Shown piece by piece: positions 1 through 7,602 of a stretch of 40,201 nt of DNA. Where the stretch lies: assembly GCA_017471785.1 (NCBI GenBank), contig JAFURP010000006.1, positions 1 to 40,201 on the forward strand, read 5' to 3'. The stretch comes from Clostridia bacterium (GTDB lineage: Bacteria; Bacillota; Clostridia; Christensenellales; Borkfalkiaceae). Under the pieces are notes generated by a model that saw nothing but the letters and a program-made list of their open reading frames with translations, had not been told where the DNA came from and did not search any database. Position numbers and translations under genes: made by a program. Numbering within the stretch: position 1 is the first letter of the stretch; each line of letters starts with the position of its first letter.

Positions 1-598
1 AAACCGAGCAAAGTGGCGAATTTTTAGAGTTTTTCAATGGTTTTGCTATAAAAATCGCCGTTTTCGCCACCTTGAACGAATTTTGAAAAGAAATTTTGAT
101 TTTGCGCTTTGATTTTTGATTACGCGAAAATTTGCGTGTGACTGTGCGCCCGCTTATAGGTCGATTTGCGTAGAGATTTGACCTCCCCCTGGGGGGGTAC
201 AAAACACAAATCTAATAAAATGGTTGTTTCATAAATGTTCTCCTTTGCCGATATGACGGCTTGTATGTAGTGCGTTATAGTTTCTTTTTTACAAAACGAA
301 AAAAGCAGAGAACTCAATCGCTGCTTTTAGCGGTTATAATACACTATTTAATTTTAAATAGTGGTATTGCTTGTAAAAATGTATTTCGGGGATTAAAAAG
401 GTTAAGAATGCATCTTCTCAGCGTCATTATACCACGGAATGCGTATGGTATCGTATGGAATTCATGCTTATGTAAGTAGGTTATTGTCAATTTTATTATA
501 ACATGGGTTATGGTTACTTTCGTATACTTTTGTATAACCAATGTCTACTTTTGATTAATTTTTACTCCTATAATTATTATATCACGGGTATCGTTCAA

Positions 599-628
599 TT
601 TTGTCTAGTTTCGTCTAGTTTTGTCTAG
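599..628. repeat. Three tandem 10-bp direct repeats (TTTYGTCTAG)
   Basis: Three consecutive copies of TTTTGTCTAG, the middle one reading TTTCGTCTAG. A 10-bp period puts all copies on the same face of the helix, as expected for a protein-binding iteron or operator, or for an arm-type integrase site. The bound factor is unknown. Confidence 0.55.
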
Positions 629-684
629 CGTTTTATAGATTTTTCATATAGTTTTGAAAATTTTCGTTTTCAGGGGCTATTTCC

Positions 685-818
685 TTATACACACTAACTG
701 TCCAACATGCCCATCCGTCCAAAAAAGACACATTATATAAAGGACATATACCCCCATTTTATGTATAAGGGTATTTGTTGTTGGGCGGATGGACACTTTG
801 GACGGGTTGTGTATATAA
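685..818. repeat. 134-bp long imperfect inverted repeat; candidate structured RNA upstream of the RT
   Basis: The 36-base arm at 685-720 is complementary to the arm at 783-818. By eye 28 positions are Watson-Crick pairs and 2 are G-U, with no gaps. The loop (721-782) holds a nested 6-bp stem, ATACCC with GGGTAT. The hairpin ends about 165 bp before the RT promoter. Several defense reverse transcriptases (for example DRT2 and DRT9) use a structured RNA encoded next to the RT gene, so this is a candidate partner RNA. It could also be a miniature inverted-repeat element. Confidence 0.45.
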
Positions 819-879
819 GAGAAGAATTTTTATTAGCTTTTTCTAAAACCTGCTCCCTTATTTATTATACACCAGATAT

Positions 880-919
880 CGTCTTAATTTGGCTTAAATC
901 GTCTTAAAACGGCTTAATT
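880..919. repeat. Two tandem 20-bp direct repeats
   Basis: Two adjacent 20-bp units, each starting CGTCTTAA and containing GGCTTAA, match at 16 of 20 positions. They lie between the long hairpin and the RT promoter. They could be a binding site for a regulator or recombinase; nothing identifies the protein. Confidence 0.45.
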
Positions 920-984
920 TATTGCCAAAGTTTTCCTTTCACAATTGATTAGTGTGTAATATTTTTGTGTATATATTATATAAC

Positions 985-1013
985 TTGCTTTTTTCCGCGA
1001 AAAACATTATAAT
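985..1013 (+). promoter_or_regulatory. Sigma-A-type promoter for the reverse transcriptase
   Basis: TTGCTT (985-990), a 17-bp spacer and TATAAT (1008-1013). Transcription would start near 1020, giving a leader of about 30 nt with GAAGGA ahead of the ATG at 1051. The long hairpin at 685-818 would therefore not be on this transcript and would need its own promoter. Confidence 0.6.
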
Positions 1014-1050
1014 ATATATCAAGCATTAAAAATTCACGAAGGAAAATGAT

Positions 1051-2619
1051 ATGGGACAAACAAATCCGTTAAAATTATCATCAACGAATTTAATTTCAAA
1101 AATTTTGGAACACGAGGGGTTATTTTGCGAACATATTCCGTATTGTTTTTCAACAAAAATTTTCGCCGATAAATACCCTATAATAAAGGAAGATTTAAGT
1201 AAAATTACGACGGAACCGTCATTCCCTTTATCTTTTACGATGAGTAAAAATTCTTTATTAAGAAGAACTATAAGCGTACCAAATTTAGTTAGTTATATAC
1301 AATTACTATCTGTGTATGAACAGAATTGGATTGCTTTAGCGGATAAAGCTGTTTCCGACAATAGTGAATCAAAATTTAATTTAGTAGTGCCATTTTCTTA
1401 TAACACAAATTTTAAAAGCTCTATTCGAAAGCGTAATAACAAATTTGTTGGTTATAAAGTAAAATTGAATATTGATATCGCTAATTGTTTTGACTCAATA
1501 TACACACATTCAGCATCGTGGGCATTAGTCGGAAAGGAAAATGCAAAAAAGATTTTTAATAAATCTCATGATATGGATCCATCATTAATTCCGTTATACG
1601 AAATTGGTGATAAAATTGATAGGGCTACAAGGAAATTAAACGGCGATCAAACAAATGGAATCATGACTGGTCCATATAGCTCCTATTTATTTGCCGAAAT
1701 TGTTTTATCGGAGATTGATAGAAAATTAACGGAATTAGAATTTGCGTTTACTCGTTATGTTGATGATTACGGATTTTATTTTTATTCTAAAGCTGATGCC
1801 GAAGCAAAAATAGAAGTAATAGCTAGTATATTCAGAGAATATAATCTTTCTATAAATTCGAGCAAAATTAAAATTGAAACCTATCCCTATGATTTGTTGG
1901 ACGATTTTGGATCAGCTTTTGAAAATGACATAAAAAACAATAATTTATACGCAGTTTTACATAAAGCCCTTAGTTTATATAAGCAAGAGAAAAAAGGGGC
2001 AATTAAATATGCGTTTAAAATGTTATTAGCTAAAGGTGATATTGATAGTTTAGACCAAACGGTGCTTAATATGATTTTAGGTATTGTAATAAATATACCT
2101 GAAGTATCTAGTTTAGGAATACAACTTTTAGAAAAACCAACAGATAAACGTTTTTTAATTAAAAATGAAAAACGAATAAATCAATTATTAAGCCGTGAAT
2201 TACAAGAAAGGCATGACCATGAAAGTCTGTGGTTATTGTATCTTTTGACAAAAATGGGATTACCTATTGACGTGGACAATTTGAAACGTGCAATAAAAAC
2301 AGAAAATGACCTGTTGATAATTATGTGCTTGGATTCAATTCAAACGAATCCATATAATATTTACCAATATACAGGCAAAAGCAAAAATTATTTTAAAAAA
2401 ATTAAAGATCTTATTTCCTGTTTTACTGAAGAAATTGCAATAATATCAAATTTAATAAAAAATGAGGATTATACAGGGACACATTGGCTACTAGCATACG
2501 AAGTTGCGTTTAATGATTTAAGGCTTGGGAAGAAGGTAAAAATTTACGAATCCAAAAAGCGTAATTTTTATAAAATTTTATCGGAAAATGACGTGTCATT
2601 TTACAATAAAATCAAGTAA
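1051..2619 (+). CDS. Defense-type reverse transcriptase (UG/Abi/DRT-like)
   Basis: A 522-residue RNA-directed DNA polymerase. The finger/palm motifs are visible: motif A with D142 in LNIDIANCFDSIYTHS, motif B around TGPYSSYLFAE, and motif C with Y236-V237-D238-D239. The CFDSIYTHS and GPYSSxLxAE versions of motifs A and B are typical of the UG/Abi group of phage-defense reverse transcriptases, not of group II intron or retron enzymes. There is no maturase (X), En or HNH domain. The C-terminal half (about 270-522) is helix-rich, with a WLLAYE-like stretch near the end as in DRT proteins. The start is supported by GAAGGA 7 nt upstream. The gene stands alone, is far more AT-rich than its right-hand neighbours, and sits at the end of a probable island. 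The exact DRT class, and hence the mechanism (protein-primed, template-free or RNA-templated synthesis), cannot be fixed by eye. Confidence 0.85.
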   Translation: MGQTNPLKLSSTNLISKILEHEGLFCEHIPYCFSTKIFADKYPIIKEDLSKITTEPSFPLSFTMSKNSLLRRTISVPNLVSYIQLLSVYEQNWIALADKAVSDNSESKFNLVVPFSYNTNFKSSIRKRNNKFVGYKVKLNIDIANCFDSIYTHSASWALVGKENAKKIFNKSHDMDPSLIPLYEIGDKIDRATRKLNGDQTNGIMTGPYSSYLFAEIVLSEIDRKLTELEFAFTRYVDDYGFYFYSKADAEAKIEVIASIFREYNLSINSSKIKIETYPYDLLDDFGSAFENDIKNNNLYAVLHKALSLYKQEKKGAIKYAFKMLLAKGDIDSLDQTVLNMILGIVINIPEVSSLGIQLLEKPTDKRFLIKNEKRINQLLSRELQERHDHESLWLLYLLTKMGLPIDVDNLKRAIKTENDLLIIMCLDSIQTNPYNIYQYTGKSKNYFKKIKDLISCFTEEIAIISNLIKNEDYTGTHWLLAYEVAFNDLRLGKKVKIYESKKRNFYKILSENDVSFYNKIK

Positions 2620-2629
2620 ATGTTAAATC

Positions 2630-2656
2630 AAGGTCACCAAATTTGGTGACCTTTTT
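2630..2656 (+). terminator. Terminator of the reverse transcriptase gene
   Basis: A perfect 24-bp palindrome (arms AAGGTCACC and GGTGACCTT) ends in a T run, 11 bp after the stop codon. Confidence 0.8.
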
Positions 2657-2796
2657 GGTTGCCTTGGTTTTTTGAACGCTATAAAAGTTATTAAACGGCG
2701 TAAAAATTACGCAAAATACGGCGAGTAAACGGCGAAAATGGTGTAAAATATGCATTTTAGGTATTTTGCAAACCCTACATTAGGGTCAGATATATC

Positions 2797-2840
2797 CTCC
2801 TAAGGGACAATTATGAGTTCGATTCTCGTCGGGAGTACCA
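2797..2840 (+). other. 3' half of a tRNA-Arg(CCU): probable attachment site (attR)
   Basis: Reading from 2797 the sequence follows tRNA positions 32-76. There is an anticodon loop CTCCTAA (anticodon CCU), a 3' anticodon strand GGGAC, a 4-nt variable region, a T arm ATGAG-TTCGATT-CTCGT with five pairs, an acceptor strand CGGGAGT, discriminator A and an encoded CCA. Upstream there is no ACTCCCG acceptor strand, no D arm, and no GTCCC to pair with GGGAC, so the 5' half is absent. tRNA-Arg(CCU) is a common integration site in Firmicutes. The element-side sequence starts immediately left of the anticodon loop. Confidence 0.7.
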
Positions 2841-2869
2841 AAAAACGACCGATTTTTTCGGTCGTTTTT
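2841..2869 (+). terminator. Terminator behind the tRNA-Arg 3' half
   Basis: ACGACCGA and TCGGTCGT form a stem followed by TTTTT, placed directly after the CCA. It is probably the native terminator of the tRNA gene, retained on the chromosome side of the insertion. Confidence 0.75.
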
Positions 2870-3009
2870 GCTTGTTGAACTTTTTGCGATAATACTTACT
2901 ATTTATAGTTTTCTTTTTTATTGCTATGCTGATGGTTAGTTTGGACGGTAAAAACGTAAAAAATCATAACTTTTGAGTAAAATAGGCTATGTAAACGCGT
3001 GGGCTGGAA

Positions 3010-3018
3010 TGGTATAAT
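3010..3018 (+). promoter_or_regulatory. Extended -10 promoter of fucI
   Basis: TGG-TATAAT (3010-3018) is a TGN-extended -10 box. The -35 region (TGTAAA, 2990-2995) is weak. AGGAG lies just ahead of the ATG. No catabolite-repression (cre) or regulator site was recognised. Confidence 0.55.
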
Positions 3019-3049
3019 TACGAATAAATAAGGGTATAGGAGAAAAATT

Positions 3050-4852
3050 ATGGCGAAAAGTAGACTTATAGGAAGCTATCCCGTGATCGGGATTAGACCG
3101 ACGATCGACGGCAGGCGCGGACCGTTAAAGGTGCGCGAAAGCTTGGAAACGCAAACGATGAATATGGCGAAGAACGCGGCGAAGCTCATTAGCGAAAACG
3201 TGTTCTATAGCAACGGCGAGCCGGTGAAAGTGGTGATCGCGGATACGACGATAGGTCGCGTGGCGGAAGCGGCGGCTTGCGCGGATAAATTCAAAAAAGA
3301 GGGCGTGGATACCACGATCACGGTAACCCCTTGCTGGTGCTACGGTAGTGAAACGATGGATATGGATCCTATGACGATCAAGGCGGTTTGGGGCTTTAAC
3401 GGAACGGAGCGCCCTGGGGCGGTATACCTTGCGGCGGTATTGGCAGGACACGCGCAAAAAGGACTTCCTGCATTCGGGATTTACGGACACGACGTGCAGG
3501 ATCTCGACGACGCGAATATTCCCGAGGACGTGGCGGAAAAGCTCTTGCGGTTTGCACGCGCGGCGGTGGCGGTAGCGACGATGCGCGGTAAATCGTATTT
3601 GCAGATCGGGTCGATTTGTATGGGTATCGCAGGTTCTATCGTAGACGTAGATTTCTTTGAAGAATACCTCGGTATGCGCGTAGAGAGCGTGGACGAGGTG
3701 GAAATTATCCGCCGAATGAGCGAGGGTATCTACGACGAAAAGGAATATCAAAAAGCGCTTGCGTGGGTGAAAGCGAAGTGTAATTCCGACTTCGACAAAA
3801 ACCCCGAAAGCTTGCAAAGAACGGCGGAAGAAAAGGCGAAGGATTGGGAGTTCACGGCGAAAATGGCGTGTATTATCAAAGACCTGATGAACGGCAATTC
3901 CAACCTACCCAAAGGCGCGGAGGAAGAGATGGTCGGTCATAACGCGATTGCGGCGGGCTTCCAAGGACAAAGACAATGGACGGATTTCTATCCCAACTGC
4001 GATTTCCCCGAAAGCATCTTGAATTCCACGTTCGATTGGAACGGCGCGCGAGAGCCGTATATCCTCGCCACCGAAAACGACAGCCTGAACGGCGTTTGTA
4101 TGTTGTTCGGTAAGCTGTTAACGGGTAGAGCGCAAATGTTCGCGGACGTGCGTACTTATTGGAGCGGCGAGGCGGTCAAGCGCGTGACGGGGTACGAGAT
4201 CGAGGGCAAGGCGAAAGAGGCGGACGGATTTATTCATTTGATCAATTCGGGCGCGTGCTGCGTGGACGCTTGCGGTGTGGTCAAGGACGAAAACGGTAAC
4301 GCTATTATGAAAAAATGGTGGGAAATGACGGGCAAGGATATCGACGCGTGCATGCAAGCGACGACGTGGCCGTACGCCGATCTTGGGTATTTCCGCGGTG
4401 GAGGCTATTCCTCCCGTTTCGTAACGAGAGCGGAAATGCCGTGCACGATGATCAGGCTGAATATGGTAAAAGGGCTCGGTCCCGTAATGCAAATAGCGGA
4501 GGGTTGGACGGTGAACGTGCCCGACGAGGTGACGCATAAGCTTTGGGAAAGAACGGATTATACGTGGCCCTGCACTTGGTTTACGCCGCGCGTGACGGGT
4601 AAAGGTGCGTTCAAGAGCGCGTACGAGGTGATGAATAATTGGGGGGCAAATCACGGCGCAATATCTTATGGGCATATCGGCGCGGACTTAATTACGATGT
4701 GTTCTATGCTCCGTATCCCCGTATGTATGCACAACGTGGACGAGAAGGATATTTACCGTCCCGCGTGCTGGAATGCGTTCGGAATGGATAAAGAGGGTCA
4801 GGATTACCGCGCTTGTGGGGCGTACGGTCCTATGTATAAGAATATAAAATAA
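3050..4852 (+). CDS. fucI: L-fucose isomerase
   Basis: This 600-residue cytoplasmic enzyme interconverts L-fucose and L-fuculose, and usually also D-arabinose and D-ribulose. It needs Mn2+. The sequence aligns along its whole length with E. coli FucI (591 aa), including IGIRPx[16 protein letters not shown] and [14 protein letters not shown]. The metal and catalytic residues are conserved: E342 (ATENDSLNG), D366 (FADVRTYW) and H535 (NWGANHG). The start follows AGGAG. The gene is monocistronic, between its own promoter and a strong terminator. No fuculokinase, aldolase, permease or fucosidase is near it, so the rest of the fucose pathway must be elsewhere. It points to use of host or plant glycans. 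Confidence 0.96.
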   Translation: MAKSRLIGSYPVIGIRPTIDGRRGPLKVRESLETQTMNMAKNAAKLISENVFYSNGEPVKVVIADTTIGRVAEAAACADKFKKEGVDTTITVTPCWCYGSETMDMDPMTIKAVWGFNGTERPGAVYLAAVLAGHAQKGLPAFGIYGHDVQDLDDANIPEDVAEKLLRFARAAVAVATMRGKSYLQIGSICMGIAGSIVDVDFFEEYLGMRVESVDEVEIIRRMSEGIYDEKEYQKALAWVKAKCNSDFDKNPESLQRTAEEKAKDWEFTAKMACIIKDLMNGNSNLPKGAEEEMVGHNAIAAGFQGQRQWTDFYPNCDFPESILNSTFDWNGAREPYILATENDSLNGVCMLFGKLLTGRAQMFADVRTYWSGEAVKRVTGYEIEGKAKEADGFIHLINSGACCVDACGVVKDENGNAIMKKWWEMTGKDIDACMQATTWPYADLGYFRGGGYSSRFVTRAEMPCTMIRLNMVKGLGPVMQIAEGWTVNVPDEVTHKLWERTDYTWPCTWFTPRVTGKGAFKSAYEVMNNWGANHGAISYGHIGADLITMCSMLRIPVCMHNVDEKDIYRPACWNAFGMDKEGQDYRACGAYGPMYKNIK

Positions 4853-4872
4853 TAGAAAGCTGTGGCTTGATA

Positions 4873-4904
4873 AAAAACCGACGGAAAGCAAGCCGTCGGT
4901 TTTT
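4873..4904 (+). terminator. fucI terminator
   Basis: AAAACCGACGG and CCGTCGGTTTT form a stem with an 8-nt loop and a T tail. The preceding A run makes it potentially bidirectional. Confidence 0.85.
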
Positions 4905-4928
4905 CGTATACAAAAATTCGCTTTTGGG

Positions 4929-4937
4929 CATACTCTA
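4929..4937 (+). promoter_or_regulatory. Possible mother-cell sigma (sigE/sigK-like) -10 element
   Basis: CATACTCTA fits the sigma-K -10 pattern CATAnnnTA and partly the sigma-E pattern CATACAnT. An ATAC lies about 15-17 bp upstream as a possible -35. No sigma-A TATAAT is present in the short gap before the ferritin-like gene. The motifs are short, so this is a weak call. Confidence 0.25.
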
Positions 4938-4969
4938 AGTAGTGAAAATCAATGAAAAGGAGTAACCCA

Positions 4970-6250
4970 ATGAATCCGTTTAACGAAAAACCGATCTCGA
5001 TCGAGAGCGCCTTGCAAAATTGGCAGCAAATGTATCCCAAGCCTTACGATAAGCGCGAGGTGGATCCGTATACCAAAACTCGCATTATCTTAATGAACGG
5101 TACGGAATTCGAGGCGAACTGGTTTTCGCATCAATTCGCCCGTCATACCGACGATAACGACCTGCGCCGCGATCTTGCGCTTACGCGCGCCGTGGAAAAG
5201 CAGCAGCAATTAAAGATATCCTTGCTCAAGCCTATGAACGAAACGGTTTTGGAGCATACGATCGGTTACGAACAGCTCGCCGTCGATCTCACCGCCGAGC
5301 TTGCCAAGCGCGAGCTGGATTGCAACGTAAAAACGGCGTTGGATTTCGCGCTTTTGGAGGATTTCGATCACCTTTACCGTTACGCGAATCTTTTGGAAAT
5401 GGAACAAGGTATCTACGCGGAATGGTTGGTGGGTAGATATACGGAGATCATGCCCGGCCGTCCGACGATCGCGCATCATAGATATCCTATGGATAACGTA
5501 AAGCGTGCCGTCAACGCAAAATGCTCGGACACGCAAACGGTGCTTTCGACTATGATCATCACCGCGGCTGAACAGCAAACGATGAATTATTATATGAACG
5601 TCACTAATTTTGCCTGCTCGGATATCGGGCGGAGGCTGTATCAGGAGATCGCGCTCGTTGAAGAGGAGCACGTAACGCAATACGAAGCGCTTATGGACCC
5701 CAACGCCACTTGGTTTGAAATGTTGTTGTGGCACGAATATTGCGAATGTTATCTTTATTGGTCGTGCTATAAAACGGAAACGGATCCACGCATTAAAGTT
5801 TTTTGGGAGGAAAATCTCGCGATCGAGATCTCCCATTTGCACAAAGCGGCAGAGCTTCTTAAAAAATACGAAAAGAAAGAATGGAACGAGGTCATCAAAG
5901 ACGGCGAATTCCCCGCACCCATTTCCTTGCACGAGAATATAGACTACGTGCGTAAGATCTTGGGTGAAACGGTGCAGTATACCTCGCTGAAGGAGGATTA
6001 CGTCAAGCTCAAGGATTTGCCCGCTGACGCCGATTTCTTCCGCTATCAAAATATCATCAATCCAACGGTGCAAATGGTGCCTTCGCATTGCGTGATCGAA
6101 ACGTTTATCCGTCGCCGCGGCGCCGATTACCGTTATCAAGTCGCGCCTAGCCCCGTGCCCGAGCTCCGCAACCGTCGGCAGGACAATACTTCCGTCGGTA
6201 GGAAACCGAATGCGGCGGAATCCACACAATTTTATTGTAATAAAGACTAA
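4970..6250 (+). CDS. Ferritin-like (rubrerythrin-type fold) protein, function unknown
   Basis: This soluble protein of 426 residues has the repeated Glu/ExxH pattern of a four-helix di-iron fold. An E-rich helix (LEHTIGYEQLAVDL) is followed by EDFDH (E130, H134), AAEQQTMNYY, and VEEEH with E231 and H234 forming ExxH. A further Cys/Trp-rich segment, WHEYCECYLYWSC, follows and is unusual. No signal peptide or membrane segment is visible. I start it at ATG 4970 because AAAGGAG lies just upstream; an in-frame ATG at 4952 overlaps that ribosome binding site and has none of its own. It is monocistronic with its own terminator. A role in iron, oxidative stress or spore formation is possible, but none is shown. 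The family is familiar as a conserved hypothetical of Firmicutes. Confidence 0.6.
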   Translation: MNPFNEKPISIESALQNWQQMYPKPYDKREVDPYTKTRIILMNGTEFEANWFSHQFARHTDDNDLRRDLALTRAVEKQQQLKISLLKPMNETVLEHTIGYEQLAVDLTAELAKRELDCNVKTALDFALLEDFDHLYRYANLLEMEQGIYAEWLVGRYTEIMPGRPTIAHHRYPMDNVKRAVNAKCSDTQTVLSTMIITAAEQQTMNYYMNVTNFACSDIGRRLYQEIALVEEEHVTQYEALMDPNATWFEMLLWHEYCECYLYWSCYKTETDPRIKVFWEENLAIEISHLHKAAELLKKYEKKEWNEVIKDGEFPAPISLHENIDYVRKILGETVQYTSLKEDYVKLKDLPADADFFRYQNIINPTVQMVPSHCVIETFIRRRGADYRYQVAPSPVPELRNRRQDNTSVGRKPNAAESTQFYCNKD

Positions 6251-6255
6251 TAGAT

Positions 6256-6286
6256 AGCCCGAACGGTTTACCGTTCGGGCTTTTTT
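6256..6286 (+). terminator. Terminator of the ferritin-like gene
   Basis: AGCCCGAACGG-TTTA-CCGTTCGGGCT followed by a T run, 6 bp after the stop codon. Confidence 0.9.
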
Positions 6287-6326
6287 GAAATTTTGGTGAA
6301 AATAAGGTTTGTTTTTCGTTGCGAAC

Positions 6327-6355
6327 TTTACAATATGGAAAAATTATACTATAAT
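6327..6355 (+). promoter_or_regulatory. Sigma-A promoter of the plsC operon
   Basis: TTTACA (6327-6332), a 17-bp spacer and TATAAT (6350-6355). AGAGG precedes the ATG at 6385. Confidence 0.7.
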
Positions 6356-6384
6356 TATATCAAACGAAGGTTAAAAGAGGTCTT

Positions 6385-7602
6385 ATGCCGAATAAAAAGA
6401 AGAAAAAGAAACAATGGGTGAAACGCCGCCACGCGGTGATCAGAAATCTCGCCTCTTTTCTATTGAGCCCTTACATAAAATGGAAATACGGTATAGCGGT
6501 CGAACGGTATAAGGGAGCGAAAAGGCAATATTTGATCGTTGCCAACCACCAAACGGCGTTCGATCAATTTTTTATCGGTATGGCGGTGAAGGGTCCAATC
6601 TATTACGTGGCGAGCGAGGATATCTTCACCAACGGTTTATCCTCTAAGCTGTTGAAGTGGGCGGTCGCGCCTATTCCCATTAAAAAACAAGCGACGGACG
6701 TGCAAGCGGTGTTGACCTGCAAGCGCGTCGTGCGCGAGGGTGGTACGATCGCGCTGATGCCCGAGGGCAACAGGACGTATAGCGGTAAGACCGAATATTT
6801 CAAATCGGCGGTGGTGGGGCTTGCGAAGATCCTCCGCTTACCGCTTGCTTTTTTGCGGATCGAGGGCGGCTACGGCGTGCATCCGAGATGGAGCGACGTG
6901 GTGCGTAAGGGTAAAATGCGCGCGTATATTTCCAAGGTAATGGAGCCGGAAGAATATCTTGCGCTTTCCGACGACGAGCTTTACGCGGTGATGAAAAAGG
7001 AGCTTTTCGTGGATGAAAATACTACGGGCGGCGAGTTTTTTCATCAAAAAAGCGCCGAATATCTCGAACGCGCCGTCTATTATTGCCCCGACTGCGGTTT
7101 CTCTACCTTTGAAAGCCGTAACGATACGATAGCGTGTAAAAAATGCGGTAAAGCGGCGCGGTATTTGCCCGATAAGACGTTTGAGGGGATCGACGGCGAA
7201 TTTCCCTTTAAGCATATGGGCGAGTGGTACGAGGCGCAAGCCCGTTTTATCCGTTCCTTTGATCCATCGAGCGCGACGGAGGTGCCGTTGTACGAGGATA
7301 CTGTGAATATCTTCGACGTTTTTCCGTACAAGAAAAAGGTCTTACGTGCAAAAAACGCAAAGCTTGCGTTGTACGGAAACCGCGTTGTCGTGCAAACGGC
7401 GGCGGGGGTTATGGAAATGCCTTTTGACCGCGTGAGCGTGGCGACTGTTTTGGGGAGAAATAAACTGAATATTTATTTTGAAGACAAAGTGTATCAATTC
7501 AAGGGCGAAAAGCGCTTTAACGCGCTGAAATACGTAAACGTGTGTTACCGTTATAAAAGCGTAACGAAAGGAGAAGAAGATGGCGAATTTTTGGGACTTT
7601 AG
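6385..7602 (+). CDS. plsC: 1-acyl-sn-glycerol-3-phosphate acyltransferase (PlsC-like) with C-terminal zinc ribbon
   Basis: This 405-residue protein transfers an acyl chain to lysophosphatidate at the inner face of the membrane, a step in phospholipid synthesis. The N-terminal 210 residues carry the acyltransferase motifs: H55-x4-D60 in NHQTAFD, and PEGNR at 126-130, where most members have PEGTR. Residues 234-254 form a rubredoxin-like zinc ribbon, with CPDC at 234-237 and CKKC at 251-254. About 150 further residues follow, with WYEAQARFI and a final PH-like or beta-rich part. Ordinary PlsC proteins are about 200-250 aa, so the ribbon and tail are extra. The 3' end overlaps the next gene by 23 nt, so the two are co-transcribed and probably translationally coupled. 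Confidence 0.82.
   Translation: MPNKKKKKKQWVKRRHAVIRNLASFLLSPYIKWKYGIAVERYKGAKRQYLIVANHQTAFDQFFIGMAVKGPIYYVASEDIFTNGLSSKLLKWAVAPIPIKKQATDVQAVLTCKRVVREGGTIALMPEGNRTYSGKTEYFKSAVVGLAKILRLPLAFLRIEGGYGVHPRWSDVVRKGKMRAYISKVMEPEEYLALSDDELYAVMKKELFVDENTTGGEFFHQKSAEYLERAVYYCPDCGFSTFESRNDTIACKKCGKAARYLPDKTFEGIDGEFPFKHMGEWYEAQARFIRSFDPSSATEVPLYEDTVNIFDVFPYKKKVLRAKNAKLALYGNRVVVQTAAGVMEMPFDRVSVATVLGRNKLNIYFEDKVYQFKGEKRFNALKYVNVCYRYKSVTKGEEDGEFLGL

Larger units (their letters stand above)
1..1050. other. Gene-free, AT-rich, hairpin-rich region upstream of the reverse transcriptase
   Basis: No credible coding region is visible; the short ORFs lack ribosome binding sites and recognisable content. The region holds several inverted repeats: GTGGCGAA/TTCGCCAC (13-20 with 63-70), AAAAGCAG/CTGCTTTT (301-308 with 321-328), a perfect 10-bp stem (342-351 with 354-363), a 10/11-bp stem (501-511 with 534-544), and the long hairpin at 685-818. 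It also holds two sets of short direct repeats (599-628 and 880-919). It may encode structured RNA or be decayed island DNA. Confidence 0.6.
1..2840. mobile_element. Right end of a probable genomic island inserted at tRNA-Arg(CCU)
   Basis: The stretch is clearly more AT-rich than everything to its right. It carries one accessory gene (a reverse transcriptase) and ends exactly in the 3' half of a tRNA-Arg(CCU) followed by a rho-independent terminator. Tyrosine integrases often recombine within tRNA anticodon loops and leave the 3' half of the tRNA at the distal end, so this looks like attR. The left end, the intact tRNA and any integrase would lie outside the window. The island is an inference from composition and the tRNA half; no integrase is visible here. 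Confidence 0.5.
2620..3049. other. Intergenic region between RT and fucI
   Basis: Beyond the RT terminator, the tRNA half and its terminator, this gap holds short direct repeats of ACGGCG (about 2694-2735), possibly arm-type recombinase sites, and the fucI promoter. No gene is visible. Confidence 0.5.

Noticed and set aside
120..541. Short minus-strand ORFs (about 65 codons) in the left intergenic region
   Set aside because: Starts lack properly spaced ribosome binding sites, and the sequence is dominated by hairpins; nothing supports a protein.
707..907. 66-codon plus-strand ORF across the long hairpin
   Set aside because: No ribosome binding site, no recognisable protein features, and its sequence is explained by the inverted repeat.
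1051..2619. RT as a group II intron protein or a retron RT
   Set aside because: No maturase or endonuclease domain and no intron domain V/VI nearby. Motifs A and B are of the UG/Abi type, and no msr/msd layout was recognised.
2761..2840. A complete tRNA gene ending at 2840
   Set aside because: The T arm, acceptor strand and CCA are present, but no ACTCCCG 5' strand, D arm or pairing 5' anticodon strand exists upstream.
5210..6229. 339-codon minus-strand ORF opposite the ferritin-like gene
   Set aside because: Shadow of the plus-strand gene, which has a good ribosome binding site and terminator; the antisense protein is low-complexity and His/Arg-rich.
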